Shown in pieces: positions 13,501-22,048 of a stretch of 64,000 bases of DNA; the first letter of the stretch is position 1, and each line of letters starts with the position of its first letter. The stretch is from Mactra quadrangularis. Lineage: Eukaryota > Mollusca > Bivalvia > Venerida > Mactridae. Under the pieces are notes generated by a model that did no database searches, was not told the DNA's origin, and saw nothing but the letters and a program-made list of their open reading frames with translations. The position numbers were made by a program, and so were the translations under genes. The stretch spans positions 36,911,108-36,975,107 of the forward strand of contig CM046305.1 of NCBI GenBank assembly GCA_025267735.1, written 5' to 3'.

Positions 13501-16500
13501 TACGCTACATTAGCTAAGATGCATTTTGATGATACTTCGGCCACCTGTCTCAATTTTTCAGTGTTTTTGGCACTTTTAGATTTCCAATTTTTGGAATGGA
13601 GGTTACGCACGTGCGTAAAGTGGGTAATGGCAGATACGCGCCTGCCTCAAGAGCTTCATGATGTCATTTCAATGCGCAATATCACACAGCAATCTGACTA
13701 TGTACAATGATACCATTTAGCCACAGCAAATAGAAAAAGAAATAAGTAGATAAGTGACCCTCATTTATGCCTGAAAAATGTTCAAAATTTGTAGCAATAT
13801 TAAATAATGTTCAAGTGTATAAATACACCTATATAACCTTCTCCTAACTTATCACTAACTCCAATTTTTTTGTTGGACTCAATGCTGTAGCAACAAATAG
13901 TATAGGTCATATAACGGCAGTCAGTCAATCTACTCACTGTTCCTGGAAAGGCTAAATATCTGGATTTAGCTGTTAACCAACTACTAGGCACATACTTTCT
14001 TCAGTGACTGACAACTGTCCTACATAATTAAAAAAATCATTTGAAGGAGGGTGAATAAGCACATAAAGAATTTCATGACCAAGCTCCACCTAAAGAATGC
14101 CCCGCCTAGGAATCTTACCCATGACCCCTCAATCAGTAGACTTGCATGCTACCAACCGAGCTAGCCGAGAAGCTCCTGTCTCCAATGCTATACTTACAGA
14201 ACTAGGTGAGAAGAAAAGTATTGCATCTTTAAGATCATCTTCTTCTTTCTTTAAAACATTATGATCGTAAATAAAGAATACTGTATCCATTTGTCTGAAA
14301 TAATCAAAATATCAACATTAAAAATTTACTTTTATCTCCTTCACTGGATATAAACAATCATTTCCCCTTAGTTTATGCTCATTCACTTTAGATTGATTGA
14401 GAAACAAGTTCTAGCAACTTAAAATATTATTCCCTTTCGAGTCAACTTACTGGTCCCCCAGTACTAAGCTATAAGAATAAAGTTTTTTGCTTAAAGAAAC
14501 AACAGGGTAAGGTTTAGATGGGATTTGAACTGCAGGGTAGGTTTTGGATGGGATTTGAACTACAGGGTAGGTTTTTGGATGGGGTTTGATCTACAGGGTA
14601 GGTTTGGATGGGATTTAATCAACAGGGTAGGTTTTGGATGGGATTTGGTCTACAGGGTAGGTTTTGGATGGGATTTGATCTACAGGGTAGATTTTGGATG
14701 GGATTTAATCAACAGGGTAGGTTTTGGATGGGATTTGATCAACAGGGTAGGTTTTGGATGGGATTTGATCTACAGGGTAGGTTTTGGATGGGATTTGATC
14801 TACAGGGTAGGTTTTGGATGGGATTTAATGAACAGGGTAGGTTTTGGATGGAATTTAATCAACAGGGTAGGTTTTGGATGGGATTTGATCTACAGGGTAG
14901 GTTTTGGATGGGATTTAATCCACAGGGTAGGTTTTGGATGGGATTTGATCAACAGGGTAGGTTTTGGATGGGATTTAATGAACAGGGTAGGTTTTGGATG
15001 GGATTTAATCAACAGGGTAGGTTTTGGATGGGATTTGATCTACAGGGTAGGTTTTGGATGGGATTTAATCTACAGGGTAGGTTTTGGATGGGATTTGATC
15101 TACAGGGTAGGTTTTGGATGGGATTTGATCTACAGGGTAGGTTTTAGATGGGATTTGATCAACAGGGTAGGTTTTGGATGGGATTTAATGAACAGGGTAG
15201 GTTTTTGATGGGATTTAATCAACAGGGTTGGTTTTGGATGGGATTTGATCTACAAGGTAGGTTTTGGATGGGATTTAATCTACAGGGTAGGTTTTGGATG
15301 GGATTTGATCTACAGGGTAGGTTTTGGATGGGATTTGATCTACAGGGTAGGTTTTGGATGGGATTTGATCTACAGGGTAGGTTTAGGATGGGATTTGATC
15401 TACAGGGTAGGTTTTGGATGGGATTTGATCTACAGAGTAGGTTTTGGATGGGATTTGATCTACAGAGTAGGTTTTGGATGGGATTTGATCTACAGGGTAG
15501 GTTTTGGATGGGATTTGATCTACAGAGTAGGTTTTGGATGGGATTTGATCTACAGGGTAGGTTTTGGATGGGATTTGAACTAAGGGGTAGCTCACTGTCT
15601 AATGATAAACAGGTTAATGTCAAAACCATTTGGCCATGTGTGCCGAAATAGCTTCATAGCTACTTTGTTATATATTGTTTGTCCTAATGAAATTGTTGTT
15701 GGTCTAAAATGATAGATGATGTCATATGCACTGACACTTCAGGGGCGGATCCGAACCTCGAACCACTACCTTATTATACACATTTTGCAGAAAAAAATGC
15801 AACATATTGATAATAAAAACTACATAACCATTAAATCTATGTTAAGCACCGAGAACAATTGCTTCATATTAATTAAAAATGAGTTACAAGCAAGAAATAC
15901 ACTAATGGACATGTACATTTTCCAAATTCTAGGGGGGGGGGGTCCAGACCCCCCTGCCCACTGGATCCGCCTATGTCATAAAAAGTCAAACTTATTAACC
16001 CTTAGTTTTTTCATGATATTAGTATACCATAATTGTTCTACAATTAAAACAACTGTTCAGTCAAACAAATTAATCTATAAGTTGAAATGATGTAAATATT
16101 GCTATCAAAAGAGAAAGTGATAATTTTATTTATCATTTTCAGGCCACAACAAGTTGATGATGTGTTCTACAGATTTTTCTGGAAAAAATGGGACAAGGGA
16201 GCTAAGAAAAAAAGCAACAACTTAATTCAGTTGCTTTATATAGTGGTTTGACCAAATTTTTATGAGAGAGCAAGGAAATGAAAAAATTCCTTTCGTAAAA
16301 ACCATCAAAATTAAGGTGCCAGCAAATCCATAGAGCATATGAGCAACTTGTTGTGACCCTAAAACATCAAGTAGGGAGTTACAAGGTGTTAAATTGTTCT
16401 CAAATAAAACCTTGATTCATAATGAAGCTTTATGGATAAATAAATATGTCATTTAACTAATGTCCTATTTCTTGACCTGAACTTACTAAGCTAACATTTG

Positions 16501-17579
16501 TAATATGTGTACATGTACATAGCAACTAGCTTTCATTATACATGAAATGTAGTTAACATAATCTCAATCAACAAGTACTAGTAGACACAATGTATGGTAG
16601 ATGTTGTTGCACTATAATCATTATACTGAATATCAAAATAGGCTAACAATTTAATGTAATCATATATGGATACATAATAATTTTTTTATCTCTTACAGTG
16701 TTATGCTACAGTCCCATAAATATAAAAATAGCTGCGAGGGCACCGTACAATCTCCGCAAGGACCCGTATGAACCCTTGCATACCCGTACAGACTGTTACG
16801 CTTTTACCAGGGTCTGTGAGATAAGCCCTGGATACACGTACGTATCAGTTTCAGAGTCAAATCATGAACATAATCGTGGCCGAGTATGGATAAAACATGC
16901 ATAATTTCCAGCTACGGCTACGTACGGGTGGGTTGTTTTGTACCATGTGCGTACCGTCACCTTAATACGCAAGGCTTCCCACGGCCTATGACTGTCTGCA
17001 CGTACGGGTCCGCAACAAGCCAAGATTTTATGGGACTGAGGCATTACTCCCTGCCTAATCATATATATTAAACGGTCCATACCTTTTTTTCATTTAGACA
17101 TTGATTCTGTTATGTAACAGAATAATGTCCAAACGTGAAATGAATTATGGCGTGTCTTATATATATAGGACTAACTGCCAGCCCTACATTTTGAACATGT
17201 AATGGAATAGTTTAACAAGGTTTAAATCATTAAAGTACTTCAGAAATTGAAAAAGTTCAAGACTCTAGAAATGAAACAACTAAGTGTTTCCTCATTTTAC
17301 CAAACAAAACCATCAAACACAAATGATACGCGAAAGCCTTATAACTTTTAGAACCAGCGATTGTGTGAACAGAGAATGAGAGATTGAGAGACAGGTAAAA
17401 CATCGTCTAAGGTGTGTTAAAATACCGTTAACCAGCATGACAGACAGCTACATGCATGTAAGCATGAAAAATACATAAAATACAATAAATAGGTTAGTCA
17501 TATAACCATTATGTTGATGCACAAGGAAATAAATACACCAAAGATCATATAAATTCACAAACCTCCCCTTGTCCGCCAT
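1..17579 (-). CDS. HPS4: HPS4-like protein (BLOC-3 subunit), 8 exons, 3' end outside window
   Basis: Gene model assembled by eye. Coding exons in transcript order are 17579-17563, 14294-14198, 12480-12334, 8565-8458, 7656-7519, 5347-5295, 3982-3922 and 1575-1. All inner junctions are GT/AG and the phases agree. In vertebrates HPS4 pairs with HPS1 as BLOC-3, the exchange factor for Rab32/Rab38 in making lysosome-related organelles. Resemblance to HPS4, judged from memory, runs in order: the N-terminal longin-like stretch (FFIYDHNV, CALCGQLMG), YVLAGTILYK, VLCTQLPPTF, then LPKGCRIITVFL opening the long exon. That exon is Ser/Asp/Glu-rich and low complexity, like the HPS4 middle region. The conserved C-terminal part lies beyond base 1. 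The family identity is fairly sure. The last junction (exon 7 to 8) needs a GAG acceptor or an unseen micro-exon. Confidence 0.82.
1989..2720 (-). repeat. tRNA-derived SINE (family 1, copy a), split by a hAT-like MITE
   Basis: On the minus strand it begins with pol III promoter boxes: A box TGGCTGAGTAGTTA and B box GGTTCAAATCC near 2670-2700. The body shares 'caagttct.ataactt..ttaatcact' and 'tttcttgctcaa' with copies near 9.8-10.6, 14.4 and 63.2 kb. It is interrupted at 2189-2640. Confidence 0.65.
2189..2640. mobile_element. hAT-like MITE with perfect 8-bp target duplication
   Basis: 452 bp. The ends TAAGGCTGTCAC and GTGTGACGGCCCTA are inverted, and the element is flanked on both sides by ATCAATAA (2181-2188 and 2641-2648). 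An 8-bp duplication and TAGGG-type ends fit the hAT superfamily. Only short open frames, no transposase. It sits inside a SINE. Confidence 0.75.
2833..3186. mobile_element. MITE family 'ACTTTAGTCAGTTAT', copy 1
   Basis: About 350 bp with inverted ends (ACCTTAGTCAGTTATTTCCC and its complement near 3170-3186). Shares most of its length with 26644-27002. Lies in an HPS4-like intron. Confidence 0.6.
3295..3436. mobile_element. 142-bp palindromic MITE
   Basis: Two ~45-bp arms starting CAGTTATTTCATATGTGATT pair with the rc of the right end (CAGTTATTTTATGTGTGATT), with a short centre. It abuts the splice-competent segment at 3446-3533. Confidence 0.65.
3498..3722. mobile_element. MITE family 'GGCCACAACAAGTTGAT', copy 1
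   Basis: 225 bp with ~35-bp inverted ends (GGCCACAACAAGTTGATCAT and GGCCACAACAAATTGATCAT). A second copy is at 16142-16358. The centre is A-rich with GAGCGAGCGA motifs. Confidence 0.7.
3922..3982 (-). CDS. HPS4: HPS4-like exon 7 (61 nt)
   Basis: Acceptor TATTTTAG and donor CAG|GTAATA. Encodes VLCTQLPPTFTRHLTYLQNQ, closely like the LIVSTQLPPSLT block of HPS4. It ends in phase 0. A second splice-competent segment with the same entry and exit phase lies 390 bp further along the transcript (see findings). Confidence 0.8.
4840..5214. mobile_element. Tc1/mariner-type MITE, copy 1
   Basis: 375 bp, ends CAGTACCCACCAAAA inverted, flanked by TA on both sides (4838-4839 and 5215-5216). The TA duplication and end sequence fit Tc1/mariner. 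No transposase frame. Confidence 0.75.
5295..5347 (-). CDS. HPS4: HPS4-like exon 6 (53 nt)
   Basis: Short exon with acceptor TTGTTACAG and donor AA|GTAGGA. Encodes SSQRRPYVLAGTILYKN plus two bases, matching the LAG-ILYKG block of HPS4. Phase 2 joins exactly to the single-base start of exon 7 (AA+A = Lys). It is too small to stand out as an open frame. Confidence 0.78.
5457..5681. mobile_element. MITE with ATACCCCCGCT ends and GACGGACAG motif
   Basis: 225 bp, inverted ends ATACCCCCGCT and AGCGGGGGTAT. The right part has the 'cggacggacagacggacggacaag' type run and a second hairpin. I recall this type as common in bivalve genomes. In the HPS4-like intron 5. Confidence 0.6.
6002..6305. mobile_element. 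Tc1/mariner-type MITE, copy 2
   Basis: 304 bp, same ends CAGTACCCACCAAAA, TA flanks (6000-6001 and 6306-6307). Internally similar to copy 1 but shorter. Confidence 0.75.
6908..7162. mobile_element. MITE with GTGCGTAAA ends
   Basis: 255 bp. GTGCGTAAAGCTTCACCCTG on the left is inverted as GTGCGTAAATTTTGACCCCA on the right. The sequence just before it (aatgatcagcataag) recurs near 7470, so the true element may be larger. Confidence 0.5.
7519..7656 (-). CDS. HPS4: HPS4-like exon 5
   Basis: 138 nt, phase 0, acceptor TTGTAG and donor AAG|GTTTGT. Encodes GGFLQELDNIWSTILHASG and a Pro-rich end (LPYVTLPK). It lies between the longin-like part and the conserved LAG..LYK block encoded by the next exon. 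Confidence 0.75.
7795..7880. repeat. GGTTGCCC / 'ACTAATTTCGTAGAC' repeat, copy 1
   Basis: Has GTTGCCC and GGCAAC blocks and ends with ACTAATTTCGTAGACTGA. The reverse complement of the same pattern is at 58528-58625, followed there by a 55-bp tandem. Confidence 0.45.
8458..8565 (-). CDS. HPS4: HPS4-like exon 4
   Basis: 108 nt, phase 0, acceptor ACCAG and donor GTAAGT. Encodes a helix-rich segment (DKLLQKQLEMLYQTFVTYHG) matching the helix after the longin-like beta-sheet in HPS4, where a similar 'F..FYNG' run ends the segment. Confidence 0.8.
8617..8770 (-). repeat. tRNA-derived SINE family 3, copy 1
   Basis: Minus strand carries an A-box-like GGCAACATGGTAGAGTCTC and a B box GTGGGTTCAAATCTC. 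The same arrangement, followed by a tail with GGTTACC or GGGTTAAAC, is at 61064-61206 and 61324-61455. Confidence 0.55.
9515..9696. mobile_element. MITE 'CAGGGGCGGATCCAGG' family, copy 1
   Basis: Ends CAGGGACAGATCCAGG and CATAGGCGGATCCAAT (inverse), with long G-runs at 9543-9570 and 9647-9661. Related copies at 15740, 25997, 37873 and 47690. Confidence 0.65.
9868..10105. mobile_element. 240-bp repeat with CACTGYGAAAC ends, copy 1
   Basis: CACTGTGAAAC at the left pairs with CACTGCGAAAC read from the right. The interior (AACAGTTTATTACTGG, GGTCCTGTGAA, AAGACCAAAC) matches the reverse complement of 12055-12290. Confidence 0.55.
10113..10521. mobile_element. hAT-like MITE, copy 2
   Basis: 409 bp, ends TAGGGCTGTCACGATA and TATCATGACAGCCCTA. 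Flanks CTGGCTTC / CTGGGTTC form an 8-bp duplication with one change. The interior is built of GATATACCGGTATAT-type palindromes. Same family as 2189-2640. Confidence 0.7.
10779..10954. mobile_element. MITE 'CAGTACAACCTCTCTTGAAC', copy 1
   Basis: 176 bp, ends CAGTACAACCTC and CAGTGTAACCGC (inverse), flanked by TA. Second copy at 47908-48084. Confidence 0.6.
12055..12290. mobile_element. 240-bp repeat, copy 2 (inverted relative to copy 1)
   Basis: Reverse complement of the element at 9868-10105 over most of its length, with more decay at the left end. In an HPS4-like intron. Confidence 0.55.
12334..12480 (-). CDS. HPS4: HPS4-like exon 3
   Basis: 147 nt, phase 0 at both ends, acceptor TTATAG and donor GTAAGT. 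Encodes CALCGQLMGMTEFL, a stretch with SPPNVFRF, and a YVFLHPGTYSL strand. These correspond to the CGQ...SPP...L.K..FA......LWVLG region of vertebrate HPS4. Confidence 0.82.
12640..12669. repeat. Perfect 14-bp-arm hairpin
   Basis: TTGGAACGATGTTA, a 2-base spacer, then its exact reverse complement. It lies 160 bp upstream of HPS4-like exon 3, within intron 2. Confidence 0.6.
13866..14173 (-). repeat. tRNA-derived SINE family 2, copy 1
   Basis: ~310 bp. The minus-strand head has A box TAGCTCGGTTGGTAGCATGC and a B-box region. Body and tail (agctgttaaccaactacta, cagtgactgacaactg) are shared with 62031-62330. It ends 25 bp from HPS4-like exon 2. Confidence 0.7.
14198..14294 (-). CDS. HPS4: HPS4-like exon 2
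   Basis: 97 nt, acceptor TTTCAG and donor GTAAGT. Encodes the first longin-type strand and helix: VFFIYDHNV, an acidic/basic turn KKEEDDLKDA, then ILFFSPSS. This matches the YFF(L)YD...FYPS pattern at the N-terminus of HPS4. Exon 1 is 3.3 kb away, across an intron holding a SINE-born minisatellite. Confidence 0.82.
14386..15600 (-). repeat. SINE family 1, copy c, with a 30-bp minisatellite of ~36 units
   Basis: 14386-14520 is an ordinary SINE family 1 body. From about 14515 to 15590 the segment carrying the B-box half (GGTTTTGGATGGGATTTGA) is repeated every 30 bp, ~36 times, with few changes between units. The unit length is a multiple of three and frames stay open on both strands, so the long Gly/Phe/Trp/Met 10-residue-repeat frames here are by-products, not genes. 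Lies in intron 1 of the HPS4-like gene. Confidence 0.85.
15740..15975. mobile_element. MITE 'CAGGGGCGGATCCAGG' family, copy 2
   Basis: CAGGGGCGGATCCGAACC left, CATAGGCGGATCCAGT inverse right, with a G-run before GGTCCAGACCCCCC. The centre (cattaaatctatgttaagca) is shared with 25997-26316. Confidence 0.7.
16142..16358. mobile_element. MITE family 'GGCCACAACAAGTTGAT', copy 2
   Basis: 217 bp, same ends and interior as 3498-3722 with scattered changes. Lies in intron 1 of the HPS4-like gene. Confidence 0.7.
16709..17038. mobile_element. GC-rich MITE 'CAGTCCCATAAA', copy 1
   Basis: 330 bp, inverted ends CAGTCCCATAAATAT and CAGTCCCATAAAATC. Much richer in GC and CGTACGGG-type motifs than the surroundings, which leaves short frames open on both strands. 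Second copy at 60079-60404. Confidence 0.7.
17563..17579 (-). CDS. HPS4: HPS4-like exon 1 (start codon)
   Basis: Encodes MADKG plus two bases of the next codon. The donor reads AG|GTTTGT. The start is chosen because it is the only ATG that joins in phase (AG+A = Arg) to the next exon. The context just upstream (CAAAATGG) is favourable for initiation. Confidence 0.7.
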
Positions 17580-17593
17580 TTTGAAAAATGAAA

Positions 17594-17616
17594 TCACATG
17601 ACCAAAATCACGTGAC
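17594..17616 (-). promoter_or_regulatory. Paired E-boxes (CLEAR/M-box type) upstream of HPS4-like ATG
   Basis: Reading with the gene, GTCACGTGAT (17616-17607) matches 9 of 10 positions of the CLEAR palindrome GTCACGTGAC bound by TFEB/TFE3/MITF. GTCATGTGA (17602-17594) matches the MITF M-box core. They lie 28 and 15 bp before the ATG, so they are in the core promoter or 5' UTR. The motifs are seen directly; regulation by MiT factors is inferred from the lysosome-related role of HPS4. Confidence 0.5.
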
Positions 17617-17811
17617 AAAAGCGAAACTGATTTACCACAAACTCGATAAAATTCGCGAGTATTATAGTTCGTTTTTTCTCAACTGTCAAAACATGAATAA
17701 TTTCATGGTGACTTTGTGCTCTTTGTCTAACACTCGTGATATTGGGATAGTGTGTAATCATTCACCGTGAAATCATTCAAACTTTGATAGTTTATAAGTT
17801 AGTTTATAAGG

Positions 17812-18901
17812 CCAGTTCATTGTTATTGTTATAAAGTCTATAAATAGTAACAAGTAGCTGATAAGAAATACAGGTAACCATTTGCTGGTTGGCAAGAAAT
17901 GATAGCGAGTGGAAAAATGAAAAACACAGTAATTTTAGAATTGCAATTACTAAGTCATTTTTCATCATACAATTTAGTATCTTATATCATTAGAAAGGTC
18001 TTGAAATTCATATTTTGAATATTTTAAAATTATTTGTCAAAACAGAATCTTTTTTTATTAGCGAGTGTTTAAACCTAGTGCTTCAAACCGGCAAGAATAT
18101 AGTTCAAAAGACAGGTTTAAATCACCTCATATATTTTTTTCAAATCAAAATTTGGGCAATTTTCTTATATTCTAAAAATAAGATTTTCAAAAGCTTTCTA
18201 TCAATATAAATATCATAAAAATCGGCCAATAAATAAAAAAGTTATCATGATTTAAAAATTCCGCTGCTATCAAATGTATGTAAACACTGGTTACTTTCTG
18301 CCAACCAGTAATTCAGCCAAATATAGGTAGCAGGTGCTTGTGACGTCACCCAGTTCACGGGTGACGTCACAAGCACCTGCCAACTATATTTTGGTTGATC
18401 TACTGGTTGGCAGAAAGAAACCAATGTTTACATACAATTGATAGCAGCAGAATTTTTAAATCATGATAACTTTTTTATTTATTGGCCGATTTTTATGATA
18501 TTAATGTTGATAGAAAGCTTTTGAAATTCATATTTTTAAAATAAAAGAAAATTGCCATAATTTTGATTTCAAAAAAAATATATGAGATGATTTAAACCTG
18601 TCTTTTGAACTATCTTCTTGCCGGTTTGAAGCGCTAGGTTTAAAAACTCGCCAATAAAAAACAATTCTTTTTTGACAAATAATTTTTAAATATTCAAAAT
18701 ATGAATTTCAAGACCTATCTAGTGATATAAAATACTAAATTGTTCGATGAAAAATGACTTAGTAATTGCAATTTTAAAATTACTGTGTTTTCATTGTATT
18801 TACTCGCTATCATTTCTTGCCAACCAGCGGAACGGTTACCTGTAGTCTTTATCAGCTCCTTGTTACTATTTATAGACATCATAACAATAACAATGAACTG
18901 G
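17812..18901. repeat. 1.09-kb palindrome (foldback), ~540-bp arms
   Basis: Left end CCAGTTCATTGTTATTGTTA and right end (rc) CCAGTTCATTGTTATTGTTA are identical. The arms match with scattered differences through to an apex near 18356 with a ~7-base loop. TGACGTCA occurs in each arm next to the apex (18341-18348 and 18362-18369). No coding potential. It starts ~230 bp upstream of the HPS4-like ATG. Confidence 0.9.
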
Positions 18902-19296
18902 TCTATATACAATACGAAGTGGATAATATAACAGCAGGATTTTATATAAGTATAATGTTCAACGTAACCTCATTTTCCAACATGACAATATCCGACCTCA
19001 TGTTGCGAGAGTTTGTAGAGAGCTTCTGGCGAATCATTACATTCAGCCATTTGACTTGCCGTCGTGTTGTCCAGATTTTTTGATTTGTGAACTTTACAAA
19101 GGTGTTAATATTGTAAGTTTACTATTTTGAAAATAAATCAAACAAAGAATAATGATATTTTTTTGCCAGACTGGCAGTAACAACTTAATAATTCATTAAG
19201 AGCTAGTACTGATATTTTATTTTCTGAATTCGGTTTTAAACCGTGCTTAGATGTAGTTAAAATTTAAAATTTCAATTATCATCCCAATGATTAGAA

Positions 19297-19479
19297 ATTG
19301 GAACAGGCAGATAGCATAAACCTATTAAAATACCAAGAAATGAAAGAAAATGTCAATTTTGTAGCAAACTTGAGGACGAACTTCATTTTTAACAAGAATG
19401 TCTATTATATCATGACTTAAGAAGAGATCTTATTAAACAATTTTATTGGAAAAGACCAAACATTTACTACGATCTTTAA
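19297..19479 (+). pseudogene. Relic of a LINE reverse transcriptase C-terminal zinc motif
   Basis: One frame reads IGTGR, a stop, then HKPIKIPRNERKCQFCSKLE, DELHF, a stop, QECLLYHDLRRDLIKQFY. The CxxC-(x)-ELHF-(x)-C arrangement with a following 'LYHDLR' is typical of the C-terminus of many animal LINE polymerases. Two in-frame stops show it is dead. No matching RT core is visible nearby. Confidence 0.5.
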
Positions 19480-19602
19480 ACTTTTCCTATAGAACTATTC
19501 TATTACATAAGATGATGTAACATCTCTACTGACAACTGGCACAAACGACGGGTCGTGACTGAATCGTTGATACCACTCTATTACTAAGAAGACGTAATCA
19601 TC

Positions 19603-19649
19603 CCTACTGAGACGCACAACATAGCACTACTGAGACGCACAACATAGCA
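19603..19649. repeat. Short tandem duplication (23-bp unit x2)
   Basis: CTACTGAGACGCACAACATAGCA type unit present twice in a row. Confidence 0.5.
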
Positions 19650-20371
19650 GCAAATATTCTTACGCTTGAGAAATAGTTCGGATTACTAGTTTATTAAATC
19701 CGAACTAGTTTATTAATGCGCACGCCATAGCACTTCGTTACAAATCCCTGTTATATAGAATCCCTGTTTTTTATTTACTACTTACATCTTACTCATCGGA
19801 TGTGTTATATTAATATGTATATAGATATATACTTACATTCTATGTCTTGTATTTGAATGGTACTACTTTTACAATTACATTATTTTGTAATTCTCTTCAT
19901 TATATGTATATGTTCCTGCATATATATGTATTTATGTATGTTGATTCGTACGTCAATGGCCTAATATCTTGAAAATAAACTCTATAGACTCTACATCTAG
20001 CCTAAAAAAGCACGCAATACAGGTGTCAAATTTAGCTTAAACATTGGTATATATATTTCAATTTTCAATACCAATTACGTTATGCAATACGCTTTATTGT
20101 CGTCTTAATTTAGGTAATTGTTTACTATACTTTTCCTAAAATGTCGTCTGCTGTACGACTAAAAATATTTCGATCGAACCAATCAGCGATAGGCAAAACG
20201 GGCTCCTCACAGGGACTCTAAAAATTGATTGATGATATGACATTGACAACTTCCTTCTATGGCATGTACAGTTTGTATTTCGAAATAAACACTTTATGTC
20301 TAATTTTGATACGTGTTTATTTCTGTTCCCAATTTTGCAACGTGAAAAACAGGAATTATTTTCGAAATAAA

Positions 20372-22048
20372 ATGAAGAAATCAATGTTACTACTTTTAGT
20401 TGCTGCTCTGAGTATTGTGTCAGTTGATTCTCAAGAACCAAGTAATTGCGACAATACATTTGAATGTGTTTACAATATTATTGACAAACTTGTTTCACTT
20501 AAACATGAGAATACTGCAATGGAGGAAAGGATAAAACTACTTGAATCAAGGCCCAAAGGTAAGAATGTATTGAGTTTTTGTAAAATACTTACTCGCATGG
20601 TAACTACCTCTTTTTATAGGGTATTTTTAGAACTTATATTCATCTTTACCTATCTCAGACGCCATTTATATCACCCTCATTGTCATATCTATATATACTG
20701 GTTTTGACTCTTATGTGTATGACTGTATATAAAACAAAGTCCACAATATGGTTGTGAATCCCGAAATCTTGCAAACTTATATTTTATCCAATTCTTGTCA
20801 AATTTTAAACAAATTTTGAACTCCACATGCGCTTAACACCTGATAATTTTCGTTTAGATAGCTTAACAGGAAATATATTTCGAGGACTTCAACGAAATAC
20901 TATTGTAACTCCATTTGAAAATAAAGGGACTTACAATAGTATTTCGTTCAGCCCTCGTTTTAATTTAAGGTCAAAAGGACAAGCTCCAATAGGAGATATT
21001 TCCATTCTCAAAATTGGGATTTTTATCATTGGACTTTTTTATCATCATTATCCACAATATTTCTTTGAACATCATGGTGAAATTTTATGAAACATAGAAA
21101 CGCCAGTGGTGCTTTTCACAAAAATTCTTACAAAAAAAAACCTCGTAAGTCAAAATTAAAAAACCATTAATAACACGGTCATTTTTCAATTTCGAATATT
21201 TTAAAATTGTGTAGAATATTGTATACCTTTTGAATATCATATAAAAATTATGCTTATAATCCATCTGACTTTGAACTGCTAGTTATATGAAATTGACTTA
21301 CGATAACTTTTTTCGTAAGAATTTTTGTGAAAAGGAGCTCAGCTTTTTAGTAATTTCCTGTGTTCATAAGTATTGTACTGTTTAACGGAAATTCTAGTCT
21401 AAAAACACAGAATGATTAAAACCATAATGAATGTTGTCCCCGTTGGATGAACTTGTTCATCGTATAAAGATTGTTTTTTTTCCAGACAAACCAGAATCAG
21501 GCGGTTCCACATATATCCGATGGGGTAGAAAGAAATGTCCAAGTGATGTGGAGACAGTGTATGACGGATTTATGGCAGGCTCGTACTATAGCTATCAAGG
21601 CAATGGAGCAAATTTTCTCTGCTTACCACGTGATCCAATCTGGGGAGCTTACAACCCCGCTGATGGTCCATCTTCTGTGCACGGGACAGACTATAAACTT
21701 GGTGAATCCGTTGACAACCATGAAGCACCATGTGCCGTTTGCTGGATACCAAGGGCAACTACTCTAATGATTCCCGGCAAAAACAAATGTCACGATGGTT
21801 GGCAACTTGAATACAATGGATACATCGTGACCAGTCACCAAGACAGATATCGTTCGGAATATGTCTGCTTAGATGAAGAACCGGAAACTGTGCGTGATCA
21901 ATTTGACACGACAGATAATGGTGCTCATTTATACCACGTGGAAGTACGATGTGGCTCATTACCTTGTGATGTATATCCACGTGGTCGTGAACTCACCTGC
22001 GCCGTCTGCTCTAAATCTTCTGTTGCAAGCACAAATTTACATGTATAA
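20372..22048 (+). CDS. Short-chain collagen C4-like secreted protein, copy 1 (exons 20372-20558, 21486-22048)
   Basis: Two exons: GT at 20559, acceptor TTTCCAG at 21485, phase 1, giving a 249-residue product. Residues 1-20 are a signal peptide. Residues 33-60 form a short coiled coil (IIDKLVSLKHENTAMEERIK) and could drive oligomerisation. From about 65 comes the Cys-rich domain known from short-chain collagen C4-like proteins: TYIRWGRKKCP, NFLCLPRDPIWG, APCAVCW, HDGWQLEYNGY, EYVCLDEEPE, VRCGSLPCDVY, GRELTCAVC. There are ten Cys in the domain and two before it, and no Gly-X-Y collagen stretch. AATAAA at 22256 and 22267 can end the transcript. A second copy starts at 35254. The secreted matrix-like role is inferred from the family name. 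Confidence 0.8.
20878..20960. repeat. Intronic inverted repeat in C4-like copy 1
   Basis: GAACGAAATACTATTGTAA-type arms around a short centre. A decayed counterpart is at the same place in copy 2 (35757-35842), so it predates the gene duplication. Confidence 0.5.
21103..21340. mobile_element. MITE 'GTGCTTTTCACAAAAATTCT', copy 1
   Basis: ~238 bp, GTGCTTTTCACAAAAATTCT inverted at the right end. Same intron position as the copy at 36316-36553; an independent copy is at 57108-57360. Confidence 0.65.

Noticed and set aside
13411..13710. 99-codon open frame
   Set aside because: In an HPS4-like intron on the opposite strand, no recognisable domain, and it contains repeated GGTTACGCAC motifs.
14525..15651. 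Long Gly/Phe/Trp-repeat open frames on both strands
   Set aside because: They are by-products of a 30-bp tandem repeat whose length is a multiple of three; several frames are open at once and the array starts inside a SINE in an intron.
16698..17080. Short open frames on both strands
   Set aside because: They lie in a GC-rich MITE that has a second, noncoding copy at 60079-60404.
18817..19083. 88-codon open frame, and on the other strand a possible first exon starting MAECNDSPEA
   Set aside because: The plus frame has no ATG start and overlaps the palindrome arm. The minus segment ends at a weak donor (GAG|GTCGGA) and no following exon was found.
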